A DNA stretch of 64,000 nucleotides, from NCBI RefSeq assembly GCF_014203535.1, contig NZ_JACHJI010000002.1, forward strand, positions 377,042 through 441,041, read 5' to 3'. The notes beneath the pieces were generated by a model. It was given only the letters and a program-made list of their open reading frames with translations. It had not been told where the DNA came from and made no database searches. Every line of letters starts with the position of its first letter. Position 1 is the first letter of the stretch. The position numbers and the translations under genes were made by a program. Shown in pieces: positions 16,009 through 24,332 of the stretch. This DNA is from Streptomyces griseomycini (GTDB taxonomy: Bacteria; Actinomycetota; Actinomycetes; Streptomycetales; Streptomycetaceae).

Positions 16009-16650
16009 CTAGCTCTCCGTGCGGGGGAAGGAGATCTCGACCCGGCGGTTCTTCTTGCGGCCGGCCTCCGTGGAGTTGTCGGCGATCGGGTACTGCTCGC
16101 CGTAGCCGCGCACCTCGTAGGTGATGTCGGAGTCGTTCAGCTCCTGCTCCAGGACGCCGTGCACGGCGTTCGCGCGCCGCCGGGACAGGACGTCGCCGTG
16201 CGCGGAGGAGCCGAGGTTGTCGGTGAAGCCGAAGACGCGGATCCTCGTCGCGTTCTGGGTCTTGATCTCCTCCGCGATCGTGGCGATCCGGGACTTTGCC
16301 TGTGCGCTGAGCTTGGCGCTGTCCTTGCCGAACAGCACCTCGGCCTGGAGCGCGAACGTCACCTTGGAGTTGGTGTCCTCGCGGCGCTCGTCGCCGCTCT
16401 GGTCCTCGACGACGGTCTTGATGTCCAGGACCTTCGGTTCCGCGAGGGTCGCACCGTCCGGGAGCTTCAGGTCCGGGTCGTTGGGGTCGAGTTCGACGGG
16501 GGCTGAGGCGGTGGCTTCGGTGCCTGGGGGGACGCTGGGGCCGTCGTCGGCTGCAGCGACCGTGGTGCCGTAGAGGTTCGTGGTGACGAGAACGGTGACG
16601 GCAACGAAGGCGAATCGCGGCAGCACCGGACGCTTGTGGGTACGTGTCAT
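16009..16650 (-). CDS. OmpA-like domain protein at the end of the Tad locus
   Basis: A 213-residue protein from ATG 16650, chosen for GAGG 6 nt upstream; GTG 16662, overlapping the previous stop, is the alternative. The signal peptide is basic MTRTHKRPVLPRF, then hydrophobic FAVTVLVTT-type, cleaved near VAAA. Residues about 95-213 are an OmpA/MotB peptidoglycan-binding domain: AEVLFGKDSAKLSAQAKSRI, then IRVFGFTDNLGSSAHGDVLS and RRRANAV, ending KKNRRVEISF. Such domains bind diaminopimelate in the cell wall. As the last gene of the Tad cluster it probably anchors the pilus or its base to the wall. Confidence 0.88.
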   Translation of the reverse strand: MTRTHKRPVLPRFAFVAVTVLVTTNLYGTTVAAADDGPSVPPGTEATASAPVELDPNDPDLKLPDGATLAEPKVLDIKTVVEDQSGDERREDTNSKVTFALQAEVLFGKDSAKLSAQAKSRIATIAEEIKTQNATRIRVFGFTDNLGSSAHGDVLSRRRANAVHGVLEQELNDSDITYEVRGYGEQYPIADNSTEAGRKKNRRVEISFPRTES

Positions 16651-16658
16651 GACCGACC

Positions 16659-17240
16659 TCACCCAGAGATCTGGATGGTGCCGCTGGCGAATGTCGGCAG
16701 TTGGAAGGTGACTTCCGTGGCGTCCGCAGGTGGGGCAGGGAACTGCATGAAGACGGACAAGCTTTCCCCGGCCTTAATCGTCGAGAAGCCAGTGGTGGTC
16801 AATGGACGACCATCCGTGTCACGAAGCACGTAGTACCGCTTTTTGCCCTTTGAGTCGACCAACGTGGCACCACCGAGCGAGCGGCCGTTTCGCACGATCT
16901 CGGTCTCGTTACCACTCAGAGCTGCCGGGACCACAATGCTCTTGGCTCCGTCGTTCTTCAGGGTGCCGTTAACGGTGACGAACCCACCGGCGTCACGCTG
17001 TGCGGAAGTGATCTGAAGAAGCAACCCGCCCGAGCCCCTCAGCTCGGCAAGGGGCTCGTCCGCCTGTCCCTCCTGTGCACTCGGGTTAGACCCACTGTCC
17101 TTGGAAGCCGAAGCCGAGGTCTCCGGCTTCTTATCGTCGTCACCGCCTCCACCGCAGCCGGCCACGCCGAGGGCCAGTCCGGCCGCAACGGTCAACGCGA
17201 CCATCCCCCTACGGGCCTTCGTTGTGAACCGAATGCTCAT
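16659..17240 (-). CDS. Lipoprotein of the Tad locus
   Basis: A 193-residue protein from ATG 17240. The signal peptide (MSIRFTTKARRGMVALTVAA and onward) ends in the lipobox GVAGC. A Gly/Asp/Lys/Ser linker precedes a beta-sandwich-like domain: LLLQITSAQRDAGGFVTVNG, TLKNDGAKSIVVP, GKKRYYVLRDTDGRPLTTTG, FMQFPAPPADATEVTFQLP. This looks like a DUF4352-type immunoglobulin-like fold, though I am not certain. It lies 34 nt after the TadG-like gene and immediately before the OmpA-like gene, so all three are likely co-expressed envelope proteins. Confidence 0.82.
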   Translation of the reverse strand: MSIRFTTKARRGMVALTVAAGLALGVAGCGGGGDDDKKPETSASASKDSGSNPSAQEGQADEPLAELRGSGGLLLQITSAQRDAGGFVTVNGTLKNDGAKSIVVPAALSGNETEIVRNGRSLGGATLVDSKGKKRYYVLRDTDGRPLTTTGFSTIKAGESLSVFMQFPAPPADATEVTFQLPTFASGTIQISG

Positions 17241-17274
17241 GCCTCTGCTTCCTTAGTCACTCGTCGTTCGCTTG

Positions 17275-17877
17275 TCAGTCGGCCAGGTGGACATCGAAGA
17301 GGTCCTCGGGTTTCGGAAGCAGTTCTTCAGGGCCCTTCGGGTCCAAGTCCCACTCCCTTCCCTCACAGGTGAGCGGAGGAAGCTCGTCTCCCCCTTCGTC
17401 CCCCGTCGGAAGTTCGAACGTGCAGCGAGGCTCGATCACGGCTGTGGCGGTCTCCTGCGACTTCTCGTCCTCCGTGCCGGGCACGATGGAGTCCCCCACG
17501 GTGTCGTTCGTTTCGACCACGACCGTGTAACCCAGCAAGCCGTCCGGAAGGCAGCTCAGCACATCGGCATCGTTCTGTGCCGCGAGCTGGTCCGCCCGCC
17601 AGCAGGACAGGCCGAGCCCTTTCGCCTTGCCGTCGAAGATGTCCTGCCACTCGGTCGGATCGAGGAGGGCCTGCACCCACGCACCCGCGAGTTGGTCCCG
17701 CCGGTCCTGGGCTGCCGCGAGCGCGGCCGCGTCAGCGGCGGTCTGCGCGTCGTTCCGGTTCGCCGCGGCCTGACCGACCGCAAAGTACGCGAACGCGAGG
17801 AAGAGCAGGCCCCCCACCACCGTGATGTAGATGGGGAAGGCCTGCCCTGCGTCGCCGTACTTACGGGAGCGCGTCAG
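17275..17877 (-). CDS. TadG/TadE-like pilus assembly protein
   Basis: About 200 residues. The frame opens out of the Flp gene; no ATG or GTG with a ribosome site is present near the expected start, and a CTG at 17877 overlapping the Flp stop (CTGA) is the best position. The N-terminus TRSRKYGDAGQAFPIYITVV continues as GGLLFLAFAYFAVGQAAANR: one membrane helix after a G-Q processing-type motif, then NDAQTAADAAALAAAQDRRD, which is the TadG-like signature. The rest is an acidic external domain with cysteines. It probably stabilises the pilus base. Confidence 0.8.
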   Translation of the reverse strand: MTRSRKYGDAGQAFPIYITVVGGLLFLAFAYFAVGQAAANRNDAQTAADAAALAAAQDRRDQLAGAWVQALLDPTEWQDIFDGKAKGLGLSCWRADQLAAQNDADVLSCLPDGLLGYTVVVETNDTVGDSIVPGTEDEKSQETATAVIEPRCTFELPTGDEGGDELPPLTCEGREWDLDPKGPEELLPKPEDLFDVHLAD

Positions 17878-18071
17878 CCACCGGTTACTTCGGCGATCTG
17901 CTGCGTGATCGCGTCGTAGATCGACTGCCCGATGTCCGTCCCCGTGATCGCCAGCACGATCGCCACGACCACCGCGATGATGCCCAGGTACTCCACCGCG
18001 GTCTGGCCCTTGTCGTTGCGCGCGGCGCGGGACTGGAGGTACGCGACCGTCGTGTGGATCCAGTTGCTCAT
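17874..18071 (-). CDS. flp: Flp-type pilin
   Basis: A 65-residue prepilin from ATG 18071 with a perfect GGAGGGG site. A 22-residue leader ends in basic and polar residues, then G22, the predicted TadV cleavage point. QTAVEYLG follows, with Glu+5 (E27) and Tyr+6 (Y28), then the hydrophobic helix IIAVVVAIVLAIT. This is the standard Flp/Tad pilin layout. Subunits would be processed and assembled into thin adhesive fibres at the cell surface. It is preceded by an intergenic region with three 12-bp spaced repeats, so it may be transcribed separately and more strongly than the assembly genes. Confidence 0.93.
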   Translation of the reverse strand: MSNWIHTTVAYLQSRAARNDKGQTAVEYLGIIAVVVAIVLAITGTDIGQSIYDAITQQIAEVTGG

Positions 18072-18170
18072 GGTGTTCCCCTCCGGCTGACGCGGTGGCG
18101 GCTTCCTTCGCGGTGCCGCTCTCGACACGAGCAACGTAGGGGCGGACGCCCCGCCCGCCGGAGGGCCCCA

Positions 18171-18202
18171 GGGCCCAATCCCGGGCCCAATCACGGGCCC
18201 AG
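18171..18202 (-). promoter_or_regulatory. Three direct repeats GGGCCCAATC at 12-bp spacing upstream of flp
   Basis: GGGCCCAATC occurs at 18171 and 18183, and GGGCCCAGTT at 18195, exactly 12 bp apart, ending 100 nt before the flp start codon. Regular one-turn-like spacing on one face of the DNA suggests an activator or repressor array. The response regulator encoded next door (18232-19107) is the obvious candidate. A similar element precedes the toxin gene. Confidence 0.5.
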
Positions 18203-18231
18203 TTCCTCTTCCCCCCTGCCGTCACCGCCGG

Positions 18232-19107
18232 TCACCCCACTTCCCGGCCGGAGCCCGGTGCCGTGCCGAGCCACTTCGCGGCGGCCTCGGAGCGGCTGGT
18301 GCTGTGGAGCTTGGCGAAGATGCGGTTGATGTGGTTCTTGACCGTCTTCTCGCTGATGAAGCACGTGGCGGCGATCTGCTGGTTGTTCATGCCGGACGCG
18401 ATGAGGTCCATGATCTCCGCCTCTCTCGTGCTCAGTCGGAACCTCGACCTGTCGGGAGCGGTCGGGCGGCCGCTCGTCCACCCAGACGACGACTGTGCCA
18501 CATCCGGTTGCAGTTGCGAAAGGTTTTCCGCGGAAGTAGGCGGAGAGGGGATGTGCGGGAGACCTACTCCCGTTGGGTTGCCGCGAATTGTGTCCGCGCT
18601 CCCCAACCCCTCCGGCAGCGCCTGACCCGTCCCCGGCGCTTGGCGGAGTTGCGTCAGCAACGCACCCGCCGCCGTCGGTGTGAAGTGGGCCCTGCCCTCC
18701 CTGATGTCCCGTACCGCCGTGACCAACTGGTCCGCCGTGAACTCGCCGTGGACCAGGTAGCCGCCCGCCCCCCTGCGCAGCGCCTCCTGGACGATCTCCG
18801 ACTCCCTGCTGTACGTCAGCATCACGACCGGTGCGATCCGCACCAGGTGGGGCAGCGCCGAGATGCCGTCCACGCCCGGCATGCGGACGTCGAGGAGGAC
18901 GACGTCGGGGCGGTGGGCGTGGGCCGCCTCGTAGGCCTCCTTGCCGTCGGCGGCCTCCGCCACGACCGTGATGTCCGCGCGGCCGGAGAGCAGGGCGGTC
19001 AGGCCGGCGCGGACCACCGGGTTGTCGTCGGCCACGACCACCCGGAGCGCGGCGGGCGGGGGGACGTTCTGGAAGGGGTTCGGCGGCGGCTGCGTGGGGC
19101 TCTGCAT
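18232..19107 (-). CDS. NarL/LuxR-type response regulator of the Tad locus
   Basis: A 291-residue protein from ATG 19107, with AGGAGG 7 nt upstream; GTG 19155, overlapping the kinase stop, would add 16 residues and is less likely. The receiver domain is at about 20-140 (VVVADDNPVVRAGL, with phospho-acceptor D73 in VVLLDVRMPG). A long Pro/Gln linker precedes the LuxR helix-turn-helix at about 225-285 (LSTREAEIMDLIASGMNNQQ, then CFISEKTVKNHINRIFAKL). The final residues are KWLGTAPGSG. It is paired with the kinase immediately upstream and placed between the assembly genes and flp, so it likely controls pilus gene expression. Confidence 0.92.
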   Translation of the reverse strand: MQSPTQPPPNPFQNVPPPAALRVVVADDNPVVRAGLTALLSGRADITVVAEAADGKEAYEAAHAHRPDVVLLDVRMPGVDGISALPHLVRIAPVVMLTYSRESEIVQEALRRGAGGYLVHGEFTADQLVTAVRDIREGRAHFTPTAAGALLTQLRQAPGTGQALPEGLGSADTIRGNPTGVGLPHIPSPPTSAENLSQLQPDVAQSSSGWTSGRPTAPDRSRFRLSTREAEIMDLIASGMNNQQIAATCFISEKTVKNHINRIFAKLHSTSRSEAAAKWLGTAPGSGREVG

Positions 19108-19151
19108 GGGGCTGCCTCCTCTCCGGGGACGGGGGGACGCGTACGGCGTGT

Positions 19152-20696
19152 TCACGGGGTGGCCTCCGGGGGGCCGGACGGCGCCACGGCCGCCAGGGGG
19201 AGCTCCAGCCGGACCTCCGTGCCCCGGGCGTGCGAGCCGCGGCCTATGCGGATGCGGGCGCCGACGGAGGCCGCCCGTTCGACCATGCCGAGCAGGCCGA
19301 AGTGACCGGCCCGGCGGAGTTGTTCGAGGTCCGTGCCGGGCGGGAGGCCGCGGCCGTCGTCGTGGACGCTGATGCGGAGCAGGCCGCCGTGGACGCCCGC
19401 CCGGACGTCGACCCGGGTCGGCCCGGCGTGGCGGTGGGCGTTCTCCATGGCCTCCGAGGCGATGGTGAGGAGCTGGCGGGCCACCGCCGGCGGGACCGGG
19501 GGGACCGTGTCGCCGCCCGTCGGGCGGTACGTCGTCGGCAGGCCGGTGCGGGCGCCGAAGTCGCGTGTGCGGGCGGCCAGTTCGACCAGGACGTCCGTGC
19601 CCTGGTCCGGGTCCGACTCGCGGCGCAGGTCGGTGAGGAGTTCGCGGGACTCCGCCGCCGCGCGGCGGGCCGAGCGGGCGACGAGCTCCGCCTGCTGCCG
19701 CACCAGGGCCGGGTCCACGCGCTCCGCGCTCGCCGTGGCCGCCAGGCCGTCGGCCGCCAGGGCGACTCCGTGCAGGGTCTTCGCCACCGAGTCGTGCATC
19801 TCCCGGGCCAGCCGGGCGCGTTCCGCGCCGACCGCCTCCGTGACGGCCAGGCGGGCCCGGACCGTCGTCAGGGCCTGGGTCGCCGCCCCGAAGCGGAGCA
19901 TGAGGTTGCGCAGGCTGGAGCCGACCGCGCCCGCGACCACGCAGAGGCCGGGCAGGAGCAGCGTCTCCGCCAGGCCCGCGTGCGGGTCCTCCACGGTCGC
20001 GTAGACCAGCAGGAGGATCAGGCCCTGGAGGGACGCGAAGACGGCCGCGCCCCGCCAGCCGTAGACCAGGCCCGCCAGGAGGGGGGTGCAGACGCTGACG
20101 TAGGCGAGGGTGGTGTCCGGGCCCGCGGAGACGAGGAGCAGGGCGCCGAAGAGGGTGTCCACGGCGAGGAGCGTGGGGTGGCGCAGGAGGAGGGGGCCGA
20201 AGCGTTCCCAGTCCCGGAAGAGGACGTAGGACGCCATGAAGGTGACCACCACCGCGCTGCCGACCAGGCGGGTGCCCCAGCCGGGGCCCGCGTTGAGGAG
20301 GGCGGCGGGGGCGGCGAGCGCGATCATCGCCAGGCGGAAGCCGAATGCCTGCCGGCACAGGGCCTGCAATGCGTTGACTTGGATCTGCACGTCCGGCGCG
20401 GGTTGTGGGGGGTGTACCCGGCCTCCGGCCGGGTTCTCGCTCCCCCTCGCACCACCCGTGGGGGTTTCGTCGTCGGGCGCGGGTGGCCCCTGCGGGACCC
20501 GAGCGCCGTCGGCGGCTTTCTCTCCGTTCGCCGCCTCCCAGCCCGGCGGCAGCGCCGGTGTCGCCGTCGTCACCGGGATGTCCGCCGCGCCCGTCCGGGC
20601 GTGGGCGGGGAGGACCGTGCCCGCCGGTGGGGTGGTGATCTCGGGGGGCCCGGGGTGCCGGCGGAGCAGCCCCGTGCGTTCCCCTGTCGTCGTCAT
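19152..20696 (-). CDS. Sensor histidine kinase of the Tad locus
   Basis: A 514-residue protein from ATG 20696. Residues 1-105 are a proline-rich cytoplasmic tail. Residues about 115-265 form five or six membrane helices with very short external loops, so the signal is probably sensed in the membrane. The HisKA_3 dimerisation box holds phospho-acceptor H301 in RLAREMHDSVAKTLHG. The ATP-binding domain follows with ASEAMENAHRHAGPTRVDV (N box) and HDDGRGLPPG. It lies 17 nt after tadC, so it is in the assembly operon, and phosphorylates the adjacent NarL-type regulator. Confidence 0.92.
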   Translation of the reverse strand: MTTTGERTGLLRRHPGPPEITTPPAGTVLPAHARTGAADIPVTTATPALPPGWEAANGEKAADGARVPQGPPAPDDETPTGGARGSENPAGGRVHPPQPAPDVQIQVNALQALCRQAFGFRLAMIALAAPAALLNAGPGWGTRLVGSAVVVTFMASYVLFRDWERFGPLLLRHPTLLAVDTLFGALLLVSAGPDTTLAYVSVCTPLLAGLVYGWRGAAVFASLQGLILLLVYATVEDPHAGLAETLLLPGLCVVAGAVGSSLRNLMLRFGAATQALTTVRARLAVTEAVGAERARLAREMHDSVAKTLHGVALAADGLAATASAERVDPALVRQQAELVARSARRAAAESRELLTDLRRESDPDQGTDVLVELAARTRDFGARTGLPTTYRPTGGDTVPPVPPAVARQLLTIASEAMENAHRHAGPTRVDVRAGVHGGLLRISVHDDGRGLPPGTDLEQLRRAGHFGLLGMVERAASVGARIRIGRGSHARGTEVRLELPLAAVAPSGPPEATP

Positions 20697-20713
20697 GGCA
20701 CCCTGCCCCCGTC

Positions 20714-21601
20714 CTACTCGCCCGTGATCGAGCCGAAGTCGGTGCCGGAGCCGAGGATCAGGCCGGCGCCGAGGAGGATCATCGTGGCCGGGACCATGAA
20801 CGTGGTGATCATCATGGTGGCCTTGGGGACCGCGCGGGCGGCCTTGCGGCGGGCGTTCTGGGCGTCCGTGCGGCGCATGTCCTTCGCCAGGGACACCAGC
20901 GTGTCGACGATCGGCGCGCCCAGTTCCTCGCCCTGCTGCAGCGCCGTGACGAACATGGCGACCTGCTCCGAGTCGTTCCTCCGTCTGAGCTCCGCGAAGG
21001 CCTGGCGGCGGCTCATGCCCAGGTCCATCTGGCGGAGGGTGATGCGCAGCTCGTCCGCCCAGGGGCCCTCGTACCTGGACGCCACGCGGTCCAGGGCCTG
21101 GCGGAATCCGAGGCCCGCGCTCACCACGACCGCCAGCACGTCCAGGAAGTCCGGCAGCGTCCGCTCGATCACGTCCTTGCGGACGCGGATCGCCGACCAG
21201 ATGCCGACCTCCGTCCAGAACGCGCCGAAGGCGAGCAGCAGCAGCGCCACGAAGAGCTGGCCGCGCAGGAGGAAGACCAGGAAGCCGACGCCGCCGAGGG
21301 CGCCGTAGACCGCGCGGCGGGCGGCGTAGCGGTCGATGGTGAGGCCGCCGGGGTTGCCCGCCAGGTCGATCCTGCGGCGGTACCTGGCGACCTGTTTGGG
21401 GCCCATGACGCGCAGGACGGCGGGGGCGTAGCGCATGCCCATCCGGTCGATGAGGGAGTCGACCGCGCCGGTGCGGGTGGAGCCGACCTCCAGGGCGAGG
21501 ACGAGGTCGCCGGGGAGTTTGGCCTCGGCCCGGTACATGCGGATGCCGGCGAAGGCGCCGTAGACGCCGAGACCCATCAGGAGGGCGAGCAGAAGTCCCA
21601 T
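20714..21601 (-). CDS. tadC: TadC-like type II secretion F-domain membrane protein
   Basis: A 295-residue protein from ATG 21601. There are hydrophobic helices at the N-terminus (MGLLLALLMGLGVYGAFAGI), in the middle (GALGGVGFLVFLLRGQLFVA) and at the C-terminus (MMITTFMVPATMILLGAGLI). The cytoplasmic T2SSF domain reads TLPDFLDVLAVVVSAGLGFR, LRQMDLGMSRRQAFAELRRR and FVTALQQGEELGAPIVDTL. TadC and TadB form the inner-membrane platform on which the CpaF ATPase drives pilin polymerisation. It follows tadB by 22 nt. Confidence 0.93.
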   Translation of the reverse strand: MGLLLALLMGLGVYGAFAGIRMYRAEAKLPGDLVLALEVGSTRTGAVDSLIDRMGMRYAPAVLRVMGPKQVARYRRRIDLAGNPGGLTIDRYAARRAVYGALGGVGFLVFLLRGQLFVALLLLAFGAFWTEVGIWSAIRVRKDVIERTLPDFLDVLAVVVSAGLGFRQALDRVASRYEGPWADELRITLRQMDLGMSRRQAFAELRRRNDSEQVAMFVTALQQGEELGAPIVDTLVSLAKDMRRTDAQNARRKAARAVPKATMMITTFMVPATMILLGAGLILGSGTDFGSITGE

Positions 21602-21623
21602 GTCGGTCGGTCCTCCTCGCCGC

Positions 21624-22568
21624 TCAGACGTCGATGCGGGACAGGCGGCGGATGAGGACGAAGCCGACGGCGTAGAGGCCGAACGCGATGATCACCGCGG
21701 CCTGGCCGGCCGGGGAGCCGGTCATGCGCTCCAGGGCGCCGTCCTTCACGCCGTTCATCAGGAACAGGGAGCCGACGCCGAGGACGGGGACGGCGTACGA
21801 CGTCATGCTGACCTGGGAGAGCTGGGTGCGGACCTCGCGCCTCGTCTCCTTCCGCTCCTCCAGCGTCTCGGTCAGGTTCCTGAGCGCGCTCACCACCTGG
21901 CCGCCCGCCCGGTTGGACAGCACCAGGGTGGTGACCAGGACGACCAGCTCCCGGGAGGGGAGGCGGTCGGCGAGTTCGCCGAGGGCGTCGTCCATCGACG
22001 CGCCCACCGCCAGCTGGTTGGCGACCTTGGCCAGTTCCTCGCCGGCCGGGGCCTCCAGCTCCTCCGCCGCCATGCCGATGGCGGTGCGCAGGGCCAGTCC
22101 GGCCTGGGTGGCGTTGGCCAGGATGCGGGCCAGTTCGGGGAGTTGGTTGATGAACTTCTCGATGCGCTTCTGGCGTTGCCAGTTGAGGAACTGGACCGCC
22201 GCCCAGACGCCGAGGAGCCCGGCGATCGGGCCGAAGAAGGGGGCGAGGGTCGCCTGGCCGATGAGCCAGAGGCCGGTGACCGCGGCGAGCATGGCGGCGA
22301 AGAACTCGCCGGGGGTGACGTCCAGGCCGGTGGCCAGCAGGCGCAGCTCCAGCTTCCGGCCGAGCCTGGTGCGGCGCAGGCGGCGGTCCAGGGCGGGGAA
22401 GTGGCGCCGGCGGCCGGCGAGCGGGATCCGGCCGGTGGCCGACAGGCGGTCCACCAGCGCCTGCCGCTGTGCCTTGCCGGTGGCGTAGGAGTGCACGCCG
22501 ACGACCGCGAGGACACAGGCCAGCAGGGCGATGCCGGTGGTCAGCGTGATCAGGTTCTGCAGGTCCAT
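21624..22568 (-). CDS. tadB: TadB-like type II secretion F-domain membrane protein
   Basis: A 314-residue protein from ATG 22568. The N-terminal helix ITLTTGIALLACVLAVVGVH is followed by a basic region, two central helices around LAAVTGLWLIGQATLAPFFG, and the T2SSF domain: QLPELARILANATQAGLALR, LAVGASMDDALGELADRLPS and NRAGGQVVSALRNLTETLEE. The C-terminal helix pair ends in VLIRRLSRIDV. It is the platform partner of TadC and lies 11 nt downstream of the ATPase gene. Confidence 0.93.
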   Translation of the reverse strand: MDLQNLITLTTGIALLACVLAVVGVHSYATGKAQRQALVDRLSATGRIPLAGRRRHFPALDRRLRRTRLGRKLELRLLATGLDVTPGEFFAAMLAAVTGLWLIGQATLAPFFGPIAGLLGVWAAVQFLNWQRQKRIEKFINQLPELARILANATQAGLALRTAIGMAAEELEAPAGEELAKVANQLAVGASMDDALGELADRLPSRELVVLVTTLVLSNRAGGQVVSALRNLTETLEERKETRREVRTQLSQVSMTSYAVPVLGVGSLFLMNGVKDGALERMTGSPAGQAAVIIAFGLYAVGFVLIRRLSRIDV

Positions 22569-22579
22569 GGGGGCGGTTC

Positions 22580-23917
22580 CTACCTGGCTTCTCGGGTGGC
22601 GAGCTGGTCGGCGGACTGGGCGATGCCGAAGGCCTGGGGGACGGGCTGGCTCGCCATGTAGAGGCGGTCGGCGGTGCGGCGCGGGAGCGGGTGGTACTCG
22701 AAGGCGCCGTAGACGCGGCCGTCGGCGGCCATCGGCTGCGCGCGGAAGCGGGCGACCGTGGCCAGCCGGTACGGTTCGCCGCCGTGGCTCTCCAGCAGGG
22801 CGATCTCGGTGATGCGGCGGACGCCGTCGGCGAAGCGGGTGAGCTGGACGATGACGTCGACGGCGCTGTTGATCTGGTCGTGCAGGGCCACGAAGGGGAT
22901 CTCGACGTCGGACATGGAGGCGAGGGTCTGCAGGCGCATCAGCGCGTCCTCGGCGCTGTTGGCGTGGACGGTGGCGAGGGAGCCGTCGTGGCCGGTGGAC
23001 ATCGCCTGGAGCATGTCGAGGGACTCGCCGCCGCGGACCTCACCGACGACGATGCGGTCGGGGCGCATGCGCAGGGAGTTGCGCACCAGGTCGCGGATGG
23101 TGACCCGGCCCTTGCCCTCGACGTTCGGCGGGCGGGACTCCAGGCGGATGACGTGCGGCTGCTGGAGCTGGAGTTCGGCGGAGTCCTCGATGGTGATGAT
23201 GCGTTCGCCCTCGGGGATCAGGCCGGAGAGGGCGTTGAGGAGGGTGGTCTTCCCGGTGCCCGTCGCGCCCGAGACGATGACGTTGAAGCGCGCCTGCACC
23301 AGGCCGGCCAGCAGGTAGAGCATGTGCTCGTCGAGCGAGCCGAGGCCGATGAGTTCGTGGAGGGTGAAGGAGCGGGGGAAGCGGCGGATGGTGAGGGTGG
23401 CGCCGGTCAGGGACAGCGGCGGGATGATGACGTTGACGCGTTCGCCGGAGGGGAGGCGGGCGTCGACCATCGGGTTGGACTCGTCGACGCGGCGGTTGAC
23501 GGTGGAGACGATGCGCTCGATCGTCTGCATCAGCTGGTCGTGGGAGGCGAAGCGCAACGGCAGTTGCTCGACCCGGCCGCCGCGCTCCACGAAGATCGCG
23601 TCGGGGCCGTTCACCATGATCTCGGTGATCGACGCGTCCTCCAGCAGCGGCTCCAGGATGCCGAGGCCCAGGGCCTCGTCGACGACCCGGCGGATCAGCT
23701 GGGAGCGCTCGACGGTCGACAGGACCGGGCCCTCGCGGCTGATGATGTGGCCGAGGACGCGTTCCAGCCTGGCCCGGCGCTCGGCCGCCGCCAGCGAACT
23801 CATCTCCGCGAGGTCGATCTCCTCCAGGAGCTTGGCGCGGTAGGAGGCGACCAGGTGGCCGTCCTCTCCCCGGCCGGCCGTCTCCTCGGGGGAGTTGATG
23901 CGTGCCCGCAGGCTCAT
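22580..23917 (-). CDS. cpaF: TadA/CpaF secretion ATPase
   Basis: A 445-residue protein from ATG 23917. The helical N-domain (to about 75) is followed by the CpaF N-terminal PAS-like part (EPLLEDASITEIMVNGPDAI). The RecA-like domain has Walker A GATGTGKTT (217-225), the Asp box ERIITIEDSAELQL, Walker B MRPDRIVVGEVRGGESLDML and the His box STGHDGSLATVHANSAEDAL. It is a hexameric cytosolic ATPase energising pilin assembly (and in some Tad systems retraction). No residues are missing, so the motor should be active. Confidence 0.95.
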   Translation of the reverse strand: MSLRARINSPEETAGRGEDGHLVASYRAKLLEEIDLAEMSSLAAAERRARLERVLGHIISREGPVLSTVERSQLIRRVVDEALGLGILEPLLEDASITEIMVNGPDAIFVERGGRVEQLPLRFASHDQLMQTIERIVSTVNRRVDESNPMVDARLPSGERVNVIIPPLSLTGATLTIRRFPRSFTLHELIGLGSLDEHMLYLLAGLVQARFNVIVSGATGTGKTTLLNALSGLIPEGERIITIEDSAELQLQQPHVIRLESRPPNVEGKGRVTIRDLVRNSLRMRPDRIVVGEVRGGESLDMLQAMSTGHDGSLATVHANSAEDALMRLQTLASMSDVEIPFVALHDQINSAVDVIVQLTRFADGVRRITEIALLESHGGEPYRLATVARFRAQPMAADGRVYGAFEYHPLPRRTADRLYMASQPVPQAFGIAQSADQLATREAR

Positions 23918-23965
23918 GGGTCGCTCGCTCCTCGTTCCTCGGTCCTCGTCGGCTCTCGTCCTCGG

Positions 23966-24331
23966 TCAGTGGTCGATCGGCATCGTGGCGGTCTTGTGGG
24001 CGGGGCCGAAGTCCCAGCCCGGCACGATCGAGGGGATGTCGACCGTGGCGGTGACGGTGACCTCGTCGCCGCCCTCCGCGGCGCCGCAGTCGGTCCCGTC
24101 GGCCAGCCAGTCGCTGACGGCGGCGGCGCAGGCCGGTCCGGCGCCCTGGTCCAGCGAGGCGCTGCGCGCCCCCGCGCGGGCCGCGGTGCCGGCCTGCTGG
24201 GCGGTGTAGGCGATCAGGCCGAGCTGGACGGCCGCCATGGCGACGATGATCAGGATCGGGATGAAGCCCAGGTACTCGAGGGCTGCCTGGCCCCGGTCGC
24301 GGTGTCCGCGTGGGCACGGTGTGTACGGCAT
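23966..24331 (-). CDS. TadE-like minor pseudopilin 1
   Basis: A 121-residue protein from ATG 24331, one base after the end of the second TadE-like gene. The short basic leader PCPRGHRDR is followed by G14 and QAALEYLGFI, a prepilin-type processing site with Glu+5, then the membrane helix PILIIVAMAAVQLGLIAYTA and the TadE signature AQQAGTAARAGARSA. The external C-terminal part is acidic with two cysteines (PACAAAV, TDCGAAEGG). Pseudopilins of this kind are thought to initiate or cap the pilus. Confidence 0.9.
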   Translation of the reverse strand: MPYTPCPRGHRDRGQAALEYLGFIPILIIVAMAAVQLGLIAYTAQQAGTAARAGARSASLDQGAGPACAAAVSDWLADGTDCGAAEGGDEVTVTATVDIPSIVPGWDFGPAHKTATMPIDH

Positions 24332-24332
24332 G

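Noticed and set aside
18232..20358. A 708-codon frame that includes the response regulator
   Set aside because: Residues before the regulator start are an out-of-frame reading of the histidine kinase gene; ATG 19107 with AGGAGG is the true start.
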